Positions 24,649-34,973 of a stretch of 64,000 nt of DNA are shown here, piece after piece. The position numbers and the translations under genes are program-made. Below the pieces are notes generated by a model. The model was not told where the DNA came from. It searched no databases and saw only the letters and a list, made by a program, of their open reading frames with translations. Where the stretch lies: NCBI RefSeq assembly GCF_026230105.1, contig NC_079480.1, forward strand, positions 23,602,488 to 23,666,487, in the 5' to 3' direction. The stretch's first letter is position 1; the number at the start of each line of letters is the position of its first letter. Source of the DNA: Diorhabda sublineata. Taxonomy: Eukaryota; Arthropoda; Insecta; Coleoptera; Chrysomelidae.

Positions 24649-25623
24649 TTATTGATCCATCAAAAATAGACCGAACATAATCAAAAACCCGAAAAATACA
24701 GACGTGAACTGTACGATGCCGTTTTTCTTATCACCTTGTAAAATTTCGAAAAAAACTACGTACAGTAGCGTCCCAGCAGCTAAGCTTTGTAATATCACAG
24801 AAACCAAATTATTTTCCGCGTCATCTGCCGTACTTACAATTATACCAATTCCCATTCCTATGGGACTAACAACGGCGAAAGTGAATACGTAAGATAAAAC
24901 TATTAAAGTTTTTAAGCCGGATGTGATTAATTCGATGCCAACGCAGAAGGCGATGACCAGTTTGTGAGCACTGACTGCACCGAACATATACCAAACCGTC
25001 CTCGGAGAAGATTCCAGTCCTATGGCTAATCCTTCGAAAAGCGCGTGTAAGGATAATGCTAGGATCATTAATAACCCTCTTATAATGGCGATTGTGGAAT
25101 TGGTATCGAATGTTAATGGTATATGGGAATGATCTTCGTGTTGGTCTACTGGCGAATCTTTTAATGATAAATTTTGTTTTACTGTTACTTCAATATCCCC
25201 GTCTTTCATTTTCGCTGATTCTTGATCATGATTTTTATGTCCTATATATGAATGAACACATTCCTCGACGAAATATATCATGAAAAAACCCACGCACATC
25301 AAGAATTCCGCGTAATTAATCTCGAAATCGGGAGTGAGATTTAGATTATCGAAACTTTCGCGTACTTCTGGTAGTAAATGGACTAAAGTAGTACATAGTA
25401 GTACTCCGCCTCCTAAGCCTAGTAGATATTTAACGTAAATATTATTTTTAGTATCGGAATTCCAATGGAACCACTGATTCAGTTTGATAGGTAAGCTGCC
25501 TAAGATGAAGGACCCCATGAATAAAACCACCATGGCAGTTGTTTTGGCCGCGGTTGTGTCTCCTTCGCTTTCTGTCGAATTTGCATGACTATGAACATGC
25601 CTCAGTACTCTGGATAAACCCAT
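24649..25623 (-). CDS. ZIP-family zinc transporter (SLC39, ZIP1/2/3 type), 324 aa
   Basis: Predicted eight-pass membrane protein importing zinc (or iron) into the cytosol from outside or from organelles. Numbering from the ATG at 25623, membrane segments fall at about 30-48, 64-86 (ending LVHLLPEV), 105-122, 178-203, 211-233, 239-263, 274-296 and 302-322. Segment four has the ZIP signature HALFEGLAIGLE (about 193-204) and segment five has SAHK, the paired metal-site helices. The loop between segments three and four is short, with a small His/Asp cluster near HEDHSHI, as in the ZIP1/3 group. 324 residues is the usual length. The frame opens four codons earlier with TTG, but that part ends in TTGTTTCAG, which looks like an intron acceptor, so ATG is the better start. 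The coding part is a single exon. Strongest host gene in the window. Confidence 0.93.
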   Translation of the reverse strand: MGLSRVLRHVHSHANSTESEGDTTAAKTTAMVVLFMGSFILGSLPIKLNQWFHWNSDTKNNIYVKYLLGLGGGVLLCTTLVHLLPEVRESFDNLNLTPDFEINYAEFLMCVGFFMIYFVEECVHSYIGHKNHDQESAKMKDGDIEVTVKQNLSLKDSPVDQHEDHSHIPLTFDTNSTIAIIRGLLMILALSLHALFEGLAIGLESSPRTVWYMFGAVSAHKLVIAFCVGIELITSGLKTLIVLSYVFTFAVVSPIGMGIGIIVSTADDAENNLVSVILQSLAAGTLLYVVFFEILQGDKKNGIVQFTSVFFGFLIMFGLFLMDQ

Positions 25624-25650
25624 TTTCTGAAACAATTTGATGATTTTTTG
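25624..25650 (-). promoter_or_regulatory. Likely 3' splice site of a 5' UTR intron of the ZIP gene
   Basis: On the minus strand the sequence reads AATTGTTTCAG then AAAATGGG, so the ATG would lie three bases into the exon. A possible branch site CTGAT lies about 25 bases upstream. This implies that the ZIP promoter and first exon lie at higher coordinates; I could not locate them. Confidence 0.5.
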
Positions 25651-26029
25651 ATCAGATAAATGAAATGCGCATTGAAATAATTAGGACTACAATGAAATAC
25701 AGACTGCAGTCTGGTATATGATGAAAAAAGGGAGTAGTTGAAGGACTAACGCGATATTCATTAATAAATTGCAAACTATTCGATTTGTTAATGTCAGTTT
25801 TAAGTTAATCTTTCCAAAACCTGTCATCAATAATTATCACATCGTATTTGAAGTTTCGATATGGTATAATTTAGCTTTAGTGAACCGGCCGACTTGCATT
25901 TGATCTATGGCTTGGCTCCTGGTAACTCGTGAAGAACCAGAGGGTTGTATACTGAACGCTTTCTGAGCAGAACTGTACCCAATTTTCAATCATTAATTCT
26001 CCAATTTCACTGTGTCAAAATTCAGAAAA
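25651..26029. other. Sequence upstream of the ZIP coding exon
   Basis: No coding frame. A GC-richer patch at about 25880-25980 (CCGGCCGACTTGCATTTG) could hold the first exon or promoter of the ZIP gene, but no TATA box or initiator is convincing. Confidence 0.3.
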
Positions 26030-26998
26030 TACGACGATTCTCATTTACTAATGTCTTCTAGTGTCTTCAAATTCGAGTTTTATGACAATTTTCATTCACT
26101 AATGTCTTTTAGTGTCTCGAATTTCGAACATTATGACCATTTTCATTCACCAATGTTTTTTAGTGTCTCCAATTTCGAACATTATGACGATTTTCATTCA
26201 CTAATGTCTTTTATTGTCTCCAATTTCGAGTATTATGACGATTTCCATTCATTAATGTCTTTTAGTGTCTCCAATTTCGAGTATTATGACGATTTTCATT
26301 CACTAATGCATTTCAGTGTCTCCAAATTCGAGTATTATGACGATTTTCATTCACTAATGCATTTCAGTGTCTCCAATTTCGAGTATTATGACGATTTTCA
26401 TTCACTAATGTCTTTTAGTGTCTCCAATTTCGAGTATTATCACGATTTTCATTCACTTATGCATTTCAGTGTCTCCAAGTTCAAGTATTATGACGATTTT
26501 CATTCTCTAATGTCTTTTATTGTCTCCAAGTTCGCGTATTATGACGATTTTCATTCACTAATGTCTTTTATTGTCTCCAATTTCGAGTATTATCACGATT
26601 TTCATTCACTTATGCATTTCAGTGTCTCCAAGTTCAAGTATTATGACGATTTTCCTTCACTAATGTCTTTTATTGTCTCCAATTTCGAGTATTATGACGA
26701 TTTTCATTCACTAATGCATTTCAGTGTCTCCAAATTCGAGTATTATGACGATTTTCATTCACTAAAGCATTTCAGTGTCTCCAATTTCGAGTATTATGAC
26801 GATTTTCATTCACTAATGTCTTTTAGTGTCTCCAATTACGAACATTATGACGATTTTCATTCAATAATGTCTTTTAGTGTCTCCAATTACGAACATTATG
26901 ACGATTTTCATTCAATAATGTCTTTTAGTGTATCTAATTTTGAAAAATACCACAATTTTCATCCATTAACGCCTTTCAGTGTTTTCAAATCGATTCAA
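26030..26998 (+). repeat. 51-bp minisatellite, 19 units, encoding a 17-residue repeat
   Basis: Nineteen consecutive 51-bp units without a single indel. The translated consensus is YDDFHSLMSFSVSNFEY. Variants at fixed positions (S/H after Met, I/S, N/K, D/H, E/K) recur in blocks; for example, YHDFHSLMHFSVSKFKY starts two neighbouring groups, showing block duplication. The first and last units are diverged. Because 51 is divisible by three, one open unit keeps the whole array open, so the frame alone is weak evidence for a protein. Confidence 0.95.
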
Positions 26999-27253
26999 TC
27001 GTCTTTTAGCTACCATTACTCAACAGACTGTACCAGATTTGGTATTTTTATACTGAAGGGTTTCATAGGAAAAAATTTTTTTCGAAATTTTGGATCCTAC
27101 TTTGACGCCCTACATATCTTCACTAATGCAAATTTGTATAGAAATAAATTCTCCCCAATCGTCATACTTTGGATTTCTCTATACATCTATGTGTTGATTC
27201 TGATGCGGGACACTCTATATAACGTAATAAAATCTCCTATCAAAAGCTTATAA
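26051..27253 (+). CDS. Possible repetitive protein: 17-residue repeats plus about 90-residue tail
   Basis: Unidentified, and may not be a real gene. The frame is open from 26012 (GTG); the first ATG is at 26051, giving 400 codons. It consists of the 17-residue repeats rich in Tyr, Phe, Asp, Ser and His, then a non-repetitive tail of about 90 residues that includes a hydrophobic stretch (IVILWISLYIYVLIL) before the stop at 27251-27253. No signal peptide precedes the repeats. Differences between units are mostly amino-acid changing, which argues against selection on the protein. Against chance alone, no stop has arisen although many TAT, TCA and GAG codons are one step from one. The tail contains GCGGGACACTCTATATAA, similar to the ends of the foldback elements, so part may be transposon sequence. 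Confidence 0.25.
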   Translation: MSSSVFKFEFYDNFHSLMSFSVSNFEHYDHFHSPMFFSVSNFEHYDDFHSLMSFIVSNFEYYDDFHSLMSFSVSNFEYYDDFHSLMHFSVSKFEYYDDFHSLMHFSVSNFEYYDDFHSLMSFSVSNFEYYHDFHSLMHFSVSKFKYYDDFHSLMSFIVSKFAYYDDFHSLMSFIVSNFEYYHDFHSLMHFSVSKFKYYDDFPSLMSFIVSNFEYYDDFHSLMHFSVSKFEYYDDFHSLKHFSVSNFEYYDDFHSLMSFSVSNYEHYDDFHSIMSFSVSNYEHYDDFHSIMSFSVSNFEKYHNFHPLTPFSVFKSIQSSFSYHYSTDCTRFGIFILKGFIGKNFFRNFGSYFDALHIFTNANLYRNKFSPIVILWISLYIYVLILMRDTLYNVIKSPIKSL

Positions 27254-27959
27254 TAATATTTGATCTGAATCTCATCTTAAGAATCTCATTTCAATCGATT
27301 TAATTTCATATCCGTTTTAAAACTGAGGTATATGTAAATTCCTAAATGATTTTTAAATACGAACCTTGAAGATATTTCCCAAAATATATTATAGAAATTA
27401 TTCATACATTATATTAATGACTTATAATGTAATATCTAGATATAAATCGAATCGATATTATAATTACAATGAATTGAAACGATACATTGATAAAAAAAAA
27501 TCAAAACCACTTACTAATAAATACTTTTTCGCTGTTTAATATATGATAAAAGCGTTGTCTGTCACGAATATATTCACAGTAAATTGTACCTAGTATAAAT
27601 ATTGTTCATACACCGATTAGAACGTAATCTACATTCTAGATAACGAGATTACAAAATGATCAGATTTATTTTCGAATTGATAAGAATTCATGTGACTTTT
27701 TAATACCTAACAAATAATTCATCAGATTCAGGATCATATTTTCCGAAAAGACTTATTATGTATAACATCAAAATATATTTATTTAAAGGGTAGATCGTTT
27801 TTACTGGACTTGATCTAAATCTTTGATAGAAGATTTGTTAAAACAACATGATCTCAAACATTTCATGTACTACAGCAATGAGGTCCCATCTGAATACATC
27901 ACAATCGATTACTTATACGTAGTAAAGAAAATCTGTCACGTCTGGTTTTAGAAATTATC
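27254..27959. other. Intergenic, nothing recognised
   Basis: AT-rich sequence without coding frames, repeats or clear signals. Confidence 0.5.
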
Positions 27960-28445
27960 ATTATCTTAATTGAAATATGTAATTTTGATTAGGTCTTTCT
28001 TCAGCAGTAATCACCTAGCATGTTTTCATCCCAAGATCCTCGATGTTGTTTTTTCTCAACCTCTAAATCTTGATGGAAGCGTTTGTCTTGTTCATCACTA
28101 ACTTTTCAGGGAAAAAATTCAAATACGAGTGCAAAAAATCAATTTTCAATAACATGTTTACAAATCGGCAATGATTTTTCATTAACAGATAAACGTCTTT
28201 TAAGCTGAGAATCTTTCGTAATTTGTGATGTTTGGAAATATTTTTTGTAAATAGCGAAAAGCATCACGGTTTTTGTTAAGCGCCTCCACCAATTTTTTGA
28301 TGAGCTACAATTTGAAGCTAACAGAGGGCGGCCGATGATTTTTTATCACCATTTTGTGCTTTTAGACCATATTTCGAACAATCTGGTGTGACAGGATTAT
28401 TAGAAATCGATTTGGGGGTATCGAAAAAGTTCAATTTTGTAAACT
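27960..28445 (-). pseudogene. Second degenerate copy of the SDE.G..FHQD insect family
   Basis: On the minus strand, from high to low coordinates: KKLVEALNKNRDAFRYL then QKIFPNI (about 28300-28220), followed by FLHSYLNFFPEKLV (about 28120-28080) and, one frame over, SDEQDKRFHQD with HRGSWDENMLGDYC (about 28080-28000). The order and wording match the family described for 24160-24590, and this copy keeps the parts missing from that one. A frameshift falls inside the FPEKL-SDE junction, and the GPQIR block between 28220 and 28130 is eroded. Non-functional. Confidence 0.6.
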
Positions 28446-28969
28446 AGTTTTATTAGATTCAACTATTTTGTACCTATAGAGATGGGCTGAATATAAATAA
28501 TTGATAGAACAACAAAAATTGATAAATATAAAGATATTAACAATATTTTATGAAAATTATATACAGGAAGTTTCTACTTCTTAGACCGTTTTATACGTTT
28601 CTTTCGACGAAAAATAAAAATAGTGACTCTAACCTCTTGTTTGATCATAGTAGAATAGAAAAATCGACTGCCTATCAAATATTTTTAGGAATCTTCGCAG
28701 AATATTAATTGAGTTGATTCAACGTTTCTTTAACGCAGAAAATTTTAATTATTCGAAGCACATCAAACAACAGCTTTATTGTTGAACATGTTCCGAATAA
28801 ATTCTGGATATATGAATTCCGAACATTTCAAATGCGCATGCTTTGTTAAAAACAATAATTCCTCTACGAATCATTCAATAACGTTTAGTATGACATTCAA
28901 ACTAGCTAGCAGAATGAAATACACATGATATTCACTCAATAATTGAGATTTATTTTTGATATTTCCCAG

Positions 28970-29164
28970 TACAAAGTTAACTACAGCGTGGACGTATTCA
29001 GAACGCATTCGGAATTAGTTGTCCGCGGTTCACGAACACAGAATATCAAATCTCCAGTTTGGGAAAGATGGAACACTATTAGTGGTAGAAGTAATTTCTT
29101 CGGAAAGAGTCATTTCATCTATCTAGGGCCACTAATAAATCCTGATACCGGTTTGGATCTCTGA
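28970..29164 (+). CDS. Candidate terminal exon of an unidentified gene
   Basis: I do not recognise the product. A strong acceptor-like sequence, TTTTTGATATTTCCCAG, ends at 28969. From 28970 the frame runs 64 codons to a TGA at 29162-29164: it begins YKVNYSVDVFRTHSELV and contains SPVWERWNTISGRSNFFG and PLINPDTGLDL at the end. Codons use more C and G in third position than surrounding random frames. An AATAAA lies at 29396-29401, a sensible 3' UTR distance. Upstream exons are not visible; the sequence just before is an inverted repeat-family fossil and AT-rich spacer. It could be the end of a real gene with long introns, or an exon fragment carried by a transposon. Confidence 0.42.
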   Translation, partial: YKVNYSVDVFRTHSELVVRGSRTQNIKSPVWERWNTISGRSNFFGKSHFIYLGPLINPDTGLDL

Positions 29165-30116
29165 AATCGATCTCTGAGATTTAGACAGAATGAAATGTTA
29201 ATCATAATTTGTCAGACATTAAATTTTCAAACAACCGCTATGAAAAAATGTCACCAGATGGAAAATACTGAGGAGAACGAAGCCTTTGGAGTTAGTTTGT
29301 TTTATTTAGCAGATAAAAGTGCAAAATATTACATATTAGTATTAGTTGTGATACTTGTATCTTGATTTTAAGATATTTATAGTAATTTGGAATAGAATAA
29401 AATTATTTATCGATAGCACTTAAGATCAGTGTACAATGTTCAAGATACCTCCAAGATTTTTTTATAAAATCCATTGAAATCTCAAGTTTTAGATCTTTAA
29501 TTTGTAATAATTTTATTTTTTTCTACAATTTTTGGATAATTATAGATGCAGTAAAGTATTTAATAAATAATTAACTTAACAGGAAAAGGAAATGAGATTG
29601 ATTTGATGATTCATTCTTTTTTTATAATTAAGTCAATTTACAATGTGATTTGGCACTTAAAATATCTTTGAATATATACATCTGAATTTTTTATTCAATA
29701 AGGTATTACTAAAAGAAATTTCAATGGAAAAAAATGTCATGCGAATAGAACATGGGGAATCAGATGGTTTTATTGAAACTAACCAAGAAAACTTGGAGAT
29801 TGCTTCGAAGTATTTTCGACGCGAACTGAAAGAAAGTTTTTCTATGAGATTCGCTCGAAAAATCGCCTGAATTATCTATTGCAAGCACGGATTGCGGACA
29901 CTATAGAACGGTGATTTTTATTTTTAATCTAAATCAGTTTCATGGAAAATGAAAACTTTCCGTAATCATTCAGCTTTCAAGGTAAATCGATAGTTAATTA
30001 CTTTTGAATAGTTTTTTTTCTCTAATTAATATTCTATTTTAGAAACTCTTTATAAAAATGAAAAAATTTTATCAGAGATATTAAAAAAATTATGTAGAAA
30101 AGATATTCACGCCAAA
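29165..30116. other. 3' flank of the candidate exon, then AT-rich spacer
   Basis: Contains the AATAAA at 29396. A short frame near 29724-29870 (MEKNVMRIEHGESDGFI) has no match I know. Otherwise nothing is recognisable. Confidence 0.4.
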
Positions 30117-30595
30117 TCTATAAATATAAAAATGAATTGCTGGTGGTTAGTCTTGTTAAAACTCGAGAACGGCTGGACCGATTTGGATAATTTTGGAATT
30201 GAATTATTTGTGGAAGTCCACAATAATGTGTGAATAAATATGAAAATGCTCGGAATTAACAACCAAATAATATGTCGATCGATAACTCGACCGTATTCAT
30301 GAAATTACCCACAGATTTCTGTCCCATTACAGACTCAAAATAGGAACTTACTCAACGTGTTTTCCTAGACATAGCGAAACAGTTTAATAACCACAATTTT
30401 AAACGTTTACAATTTCCGGTACGTCTGGCCTTTGCGATGACCATAAATAAATGGCAAGGCCAGTCGCTGGATGTTTGCGAAATCAACTTGGAATTTCCCT
30501 GTTTCGCGTATAAAAAATTATACGTCGTATGTTCGCGCGCTGAAAACAGAACAAAACAAAAAATATAGTTTATCAGAAAGCTTCAAAATGATTAA
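30117..30595 (+). mobile_element. Internally deleted Helitron with Pif1-type helicase tail
   Basis: The left boundary TCTATAAATATAAAAATGAA and the following AAACTCGAGAACGGCTGGAC with CGATTTGG match the 5' ends of insect Helitrons as I know them, which start with TC. From about 30380 a frame reads FKRLQFPVRLAFAMTINKWQ, GQSLDVC, then CFAYKKLYVVCSRAENR and IVYQK after a stop, matching the C-terminal motifs of the Helitron/Pif1 helicase (FPVRLAFAMTINKAQGQSL, LYVACSR). The Rep domain and most of the helicase are gone, so the 5' end has been joined to the last part of the gene. The Q of the KAQGQ motif is kept but the A is W. No CTRR hairpin terminus was found. A 261-bp array begins about 60 bases downstream. 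Confidence 0.75.
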
Positions 30596-30654
30596 CAGGC
30601 TTGAAATCAGTTGGACTGAAGCCTTTCAAATAAAAGATCACTATTAATGGCCAC

Positions 30655-32990
30655 CAAACAAATACCAAACAACGTGGTGTGTTCCAACTTGAAACATATA
30701 CTGTATAGAATGTGTATTTTCTAATACTGTAGTTTCAAGCAACTACCGCCATCCCTAGGTCATACCAGGTACTTCTAGGACCATCCTCGTAATTAAATCT
30801 TCCTTCTTCGATAATGTCTGCCCCAAATTTGATCATTCAAAAACATCCATCGTATTTTTGAGTGTTTGCTAGAAAATTTCTTAATTTCGGTGATTTTGCA
30901 CAAAGCAAAGGATTCCAAACAAATACCAAACAACGTGGTGTGTTCCAACTTGAAACATATACTGTATAGAATGTGTATTTTCTAATACTGTAGTTTCAAG
31001 CAACTACCGCCATCCCTAGGTCATACCAGGTACTTCTAGGACCATCCTCGTAATTAAATCTTCCTTCTTCGATAATGTCTGCCCCAAATTTGATCATTCA
31101 AAAACATCCATCGTATTTTTGAGTGTTTTCTAGAAAATTTCTTAATTTCGGTGATTTTGCACAAAGCAAAGGATACCAAACAAATACCAAACAACGTAGT
31201 GCCTTCCAACTTGAAACATATACTGTATAGAATGTGTATTTTCTAATACTGTAGTTTCAAGCAACTACCGCCATCCCTAGATCATACCAGGTACTTCTAG
31301 GACCATCCTCGTAATTAAATCTTCCTTCTTCGATAATGTCTGCCCCAAATTTGATCATTCAAAAACATCCATCGTATTTTTGAGTGTTTTCTAGAAAATT
31401 TCTTAATTTCGGTGATTTTGCACAAAGCAAAGGATACCAAACAAATACCAAACAACGTAGTGCCTTCCAACTTGAAACATATACTGTATAGAATGTGTAT
31501 TTTCTAATACTGTAGTTTCAAGCAACTACCGCCATCCCTAGATCATACCAGGTACTTCTAGGACCATCCTCGTAATTAAATCTTCCTTCTTCGATAATGT
31601 CTGCCCCAAATTTGATCATTCAAAAACATCCATCGTATTTTTGAGTGTTTGCTAGAAAATTTCTTAATTTCGGTGATTTTGCACAAAGCAAAGGATACCA
31701 AACAAATACCAAACAACGTAGTGCCTTCCAACTTGAAACATATACTGTATAGAATGTGTGTTTTCTAATACAGTGGTTTCAAGCAACTACCGCCATCCCT
31801 AGATCATACCAGGTACTTCTAGGACCATCCTCGTAATTAAATCTTCCTTCTTCGATAATGTCTGCCCCAAATTTGATCATTCAAAAACATCCATCGTATT
31901 TTTGAGTGTTTTCTAGAAAATTTCTTAATTTCGGTGATTTTGCACAAAGCAAAGGATACCAAACAAATACCAAACAACGTAGTGCCTTCCAACTTGAAAC
32001 ATATACTGTATAGAATGTGTATTTTCTAATACTGTAGTTTCAAGCAACTACCGCCATCCCTAGATCATACCAGGTACTTCTAGGACCATCCTCGTAATTA
32101 AATCTTCCTTCTTCGATAATGTCTGCCCCAAATTTGATCATTCAAAAACATCCATCGTATTTTTGAGTGTTTGCTAGAAAATTTCTTAATTTCGGTGATT
32201 TTGCACAAAGCAAAGGATACCAAACAAATACCAAACAACGTGGTGTGTTCCAACTTGAAACATATACTGTATAGAATGTGTGTTTTCTAATACAGTGGTT
32301 TCAAGCAACTACCGCCATCCCTAGGTCATACCAGGTACTTCTAGGTCCATCCTCGTAATTGAATCTTTCTTCTTCGATAATTTCTAACCCAAATTTGATC
32401 ATTCAAAAACATCCATCGTATTTTTGAGTGTTTGCTAGAAAATTTTTTAATTTCGGTGATTTTGCACAAAGCAACGGATACCAAACAAATACCAAACAAC
32501 GTGGTGTGTTCCAACTTGAAACATATACTGTATAGAATGTGTGTTTTCTAATACAGTGGTTTCAAGCAACTACCGCCATCCCTAGGTCATACCAGGTACT
32601 TCTAGGTCCATCCTCGTAATTGAATCTTTCTTCTTCGATAATTTCTGACCCAAATTTGATCATTCAAAAACATCCATCGTATTTTTGAGTGTTTGCTAGA
32701 AAATTTCTTAATTTCGGTGATTTTGCACAAAGCAAAGGATACCAAACAAATACCAAACAACGTGGTGTGTTCCAACTTGAAACATATACTGTATAGAATG
32801 TGTGTTTTCTAATACAGTGGTTTCAAGCAACTACCGCCATCCCTAGGTCATACCAGGTACTTCTAGGTCCATCCTCGTAATTGAATCTTTCTTCTTCGAT
32901 AATTTCTAACCCAAATTTGATCATTCAAAAACATCCATCGTATTTTTGAGTGATTGCTATAAAATTTCTTAATTTTGCTGATTTTGCACA
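30655..32990. repeat. 261-bp tandem array, nine units
   Basis: AAACAACGT recurs with a 261-bp step, the following bases falling near 30671, 30932, 31193, 31454, 31715, 31976, 32237, 32498 and 32759. Landmarks inside the unit are CAAGCAACTACCGCCATCCC, CAGGTACTTCTAGG and TTCGGTGATTTTGCACAAAG. Units carry combinations of a few variant blocks (CGTGGTGTGTTCC or CGTAGTGCCTTCC; ATTAAATCTTCC or ATTGAATCTTTC), a mosaic typical of unequal crossing over or gene conversion. The last unit decays near 32990. No long frame crosses units. Confidence 0.95.
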
Positions 32991-34019
32991 AGGCAATGTA
33001 TGCAATTATCTAGTTTTTGATCTCTTAGGTTTGCCAGACGATTTTGCATTGCCAATCGAGCCGTTTCTCGGATTGTCTTACTTTGCTTTTGTCATTTGGA
33101 AGCAAAAAGTCTGTCCATACTAAACTCGTGAACTTCGTGTATAATATCTTATTCATCTTCGATTCTTTCATTAGCAATGTTGTTGTACTAAACGCAATTT
33201 TTATTAATCAATATTTATCAATGATAAACTATTGTGAATGTATTTCCCATCAATCAATTATCAATTTAAATAAACTTATTACACATTTTTAGAATCAATT
33301 AGGAGCTAAAGTGGAAAAAATAGGATTAATATTAACATAACTTTCTAATTTTTAGATTTTAATCGTTTCATGTTTGCGTGGTTAGAGTTTAGAATCGCCT
33401 CGTACATTAAAATACTTTCAGTTCAAGATACGTCAAATACGCAGAGCCATAAAGTGTAATAGTAACCTCAAGGTTAATCGTCTCAAGGTGAACCAGAATA
33501 TCCACACAACAAAACACTCAAATGATTTCTCAGATCATTAATAGTTTTGCTTCCTTATTATTGATCTTTTTCACAAGAAATCAGATTATATTTTAATCAG
33601 AGATACATGAATAAAAACAATTTTGTTATGAATACATTTTGAAACTGAGTTTTTTCACAAAGTTTTTCGGCAAAAGAGAACAAACTATTGGAAAAAAAAG
33701 TTATCCACAAAAAAATGTTAATTCGCTATAGTTCTATGGTTTTCCCGGGTTCGGATAAATATTCGAACAGATGATTGCGGATCCTAACCTATAACGAGAT
33801 TCAAATGAGCCTCGAGTTCAATTTTCGGTGAAAATTTCATCTACAAAAACTTCTAATATCTTTTATTTTTTGTGCCCCAACTCCTCAATAATTTAGTTGT
33901 ATAATAGATTCAAGATGATAACTAATTATTATTGAGTAGTTTTTAACGAAAATTGAGACATAAAACCTCGAAACAATTCTATTTTGGTTTGAGGTTTAAG
34001 CTTGAGGTTTTTGGATCTA
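32991..34019. other. Intergenic, no gene recognised
   Basis: AT-rich. An 82-codon frame at 33044-33292 has no motif. Nothing else stands out. Confidence 0.45.
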
Positions 34020-34315
34020 AGAAAAAAATGTTTGTACGCAGGTTAAAGGTTTAATGGTTTGGGAATGTTTTGGAGGGAAAACGATTGAAGATCTAATGAA
34101 TATTGAAGGGATTTTGAATAAAGAAGTCTAATGAAATTATTAGAGGAGAATTAAGTATGTTCTGGTAGAAAATCGATCTTCCTGCATGACTAGAATACCA
34201 AGCATTCCTCGAAACTTTGAAAAGAGTATTTAAAATGATTGGAAATGAATAATATACTAAAAATAATGATTTGAACGTCAAAAATTCGAGACCTCAGCAT
34301 GATTAATTTAATTTT
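34020..34315 (+). pseudogene. Tc1-type transposase fragment 1
   Basis: Frame fragments in order: MVWECFGGKTIEDLMN and IEGILNKEV (about 34054-34130), then after frame changes FLHD, a stop, NTKHSSKL and KEYLK (about 34180-34225) and NNILKIMI. These match Tc1 blocks VMVWGCFS...G.L..I.GIMNKE, FQQDNDPKHTSKLVKEYL and N.ILKVMEWP. Multiple stops and frameshifts make it dead. It lies on the same strand as, and about 0.85 kb before, a second Tc1 piece at 35140-35310. Confidence 0.65.
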
Positions 34316-34374
34316 TAAACCAGAAGTGGACATTAAACATGTTTATTTAGTCGGTCTTGGTCACATTTGATCCC

Positions 34375-34660
34375 AGAAGTCCCAGAAGTACCTGACCTAA
34401 CAAAGAAAACACAAAAATTCATTCCTCATTGTTGGAAAATCTTTCACCACCAAGTAATTTTTTCGAGTTTGGGAACAGAAAATATTCCGAGGGGGATAAT
34501 TTTCAAGAAAATTATACTAGAAAAACAACGTCATGACCTTTTTTGAAACGGTCGCCTTCTTTGGAGCTGGCTCTACCTTTTGCAGGGGTATTTTTCAAGC
34601 AACTACCGCCAACTCTAATTCAGACCAGGTACTTCTAGGACTATCGTCGCTGATTTTTTG
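34375..34660. repeat. Solitary diverged piece of the 261-bp satellite
   Basis: At 34592-34660 the sequence carries CAAGCAACTACCGCCA, then CAGACCAGGTACTTCTAGGA, matching about 60 bp of the 261-bp unit at roughly 80 percent by eye. Near 34385 a shorter inverted match (CAGAAGTACCTGACCT) occurs. The two could be the ends of a small foldback unit from which the satellite motif comes. Confidence 0.6.
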
Positions 34661-34852
34661 TGTATTTGATGCACTGTTAATAAAACAGATCACGTTATAA
34701 CCTTTCAATTCAAGAAGTTACTGGAATGAATATAGTAATAAAAATATTTTTTTATTTTTCTCGTTTTCTGTGAGTGTTTTGTCCACTCTATATATTCCCA
34801 ACTTGATTCACATTCTTAAAATAATGTATTATAAAACAATATCGAGTTGCAG

Positions 34853-34973
34853 GTGTGTTTTACCTAACCACATGCCGTATACATTTAAATACACGAGTTT
34901 GAATGCCGGTTTGCATTTGAACTTTACCGATACCAACAAATGTCGTTTCCTGTATCGTATTTACCCGCAATAA
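34853..34973 (+). CDS. Weak candidate terminal exon, unidentified
   Basis: I do not recognise it. The frame after a possible acceptor (GAGTTGCAG ending at 34852) encodes about 40 residues ending in FTDTNKCRFLYRIYPQ and a TAA at 34971-34973, with several C-ending codons. The acceptor has a poor pyrimidine tract and there is no AATAAA close behind. Chance is quite possible. Confidence 0.18.

Noticed and set aside
25624..25635. TTG at 25635 as the ZIP start
   Set aside because: Eukaryotic TTG initiation is unlikely here; an ATG in good context follows four codons later and the intervening bases look like a splice acceptor.
1407..32990. CRISPR-like arrays
   Set aside because: The direct repeats are long (51-387 bp) and abut without unique spacers; the context is eukaryotic.
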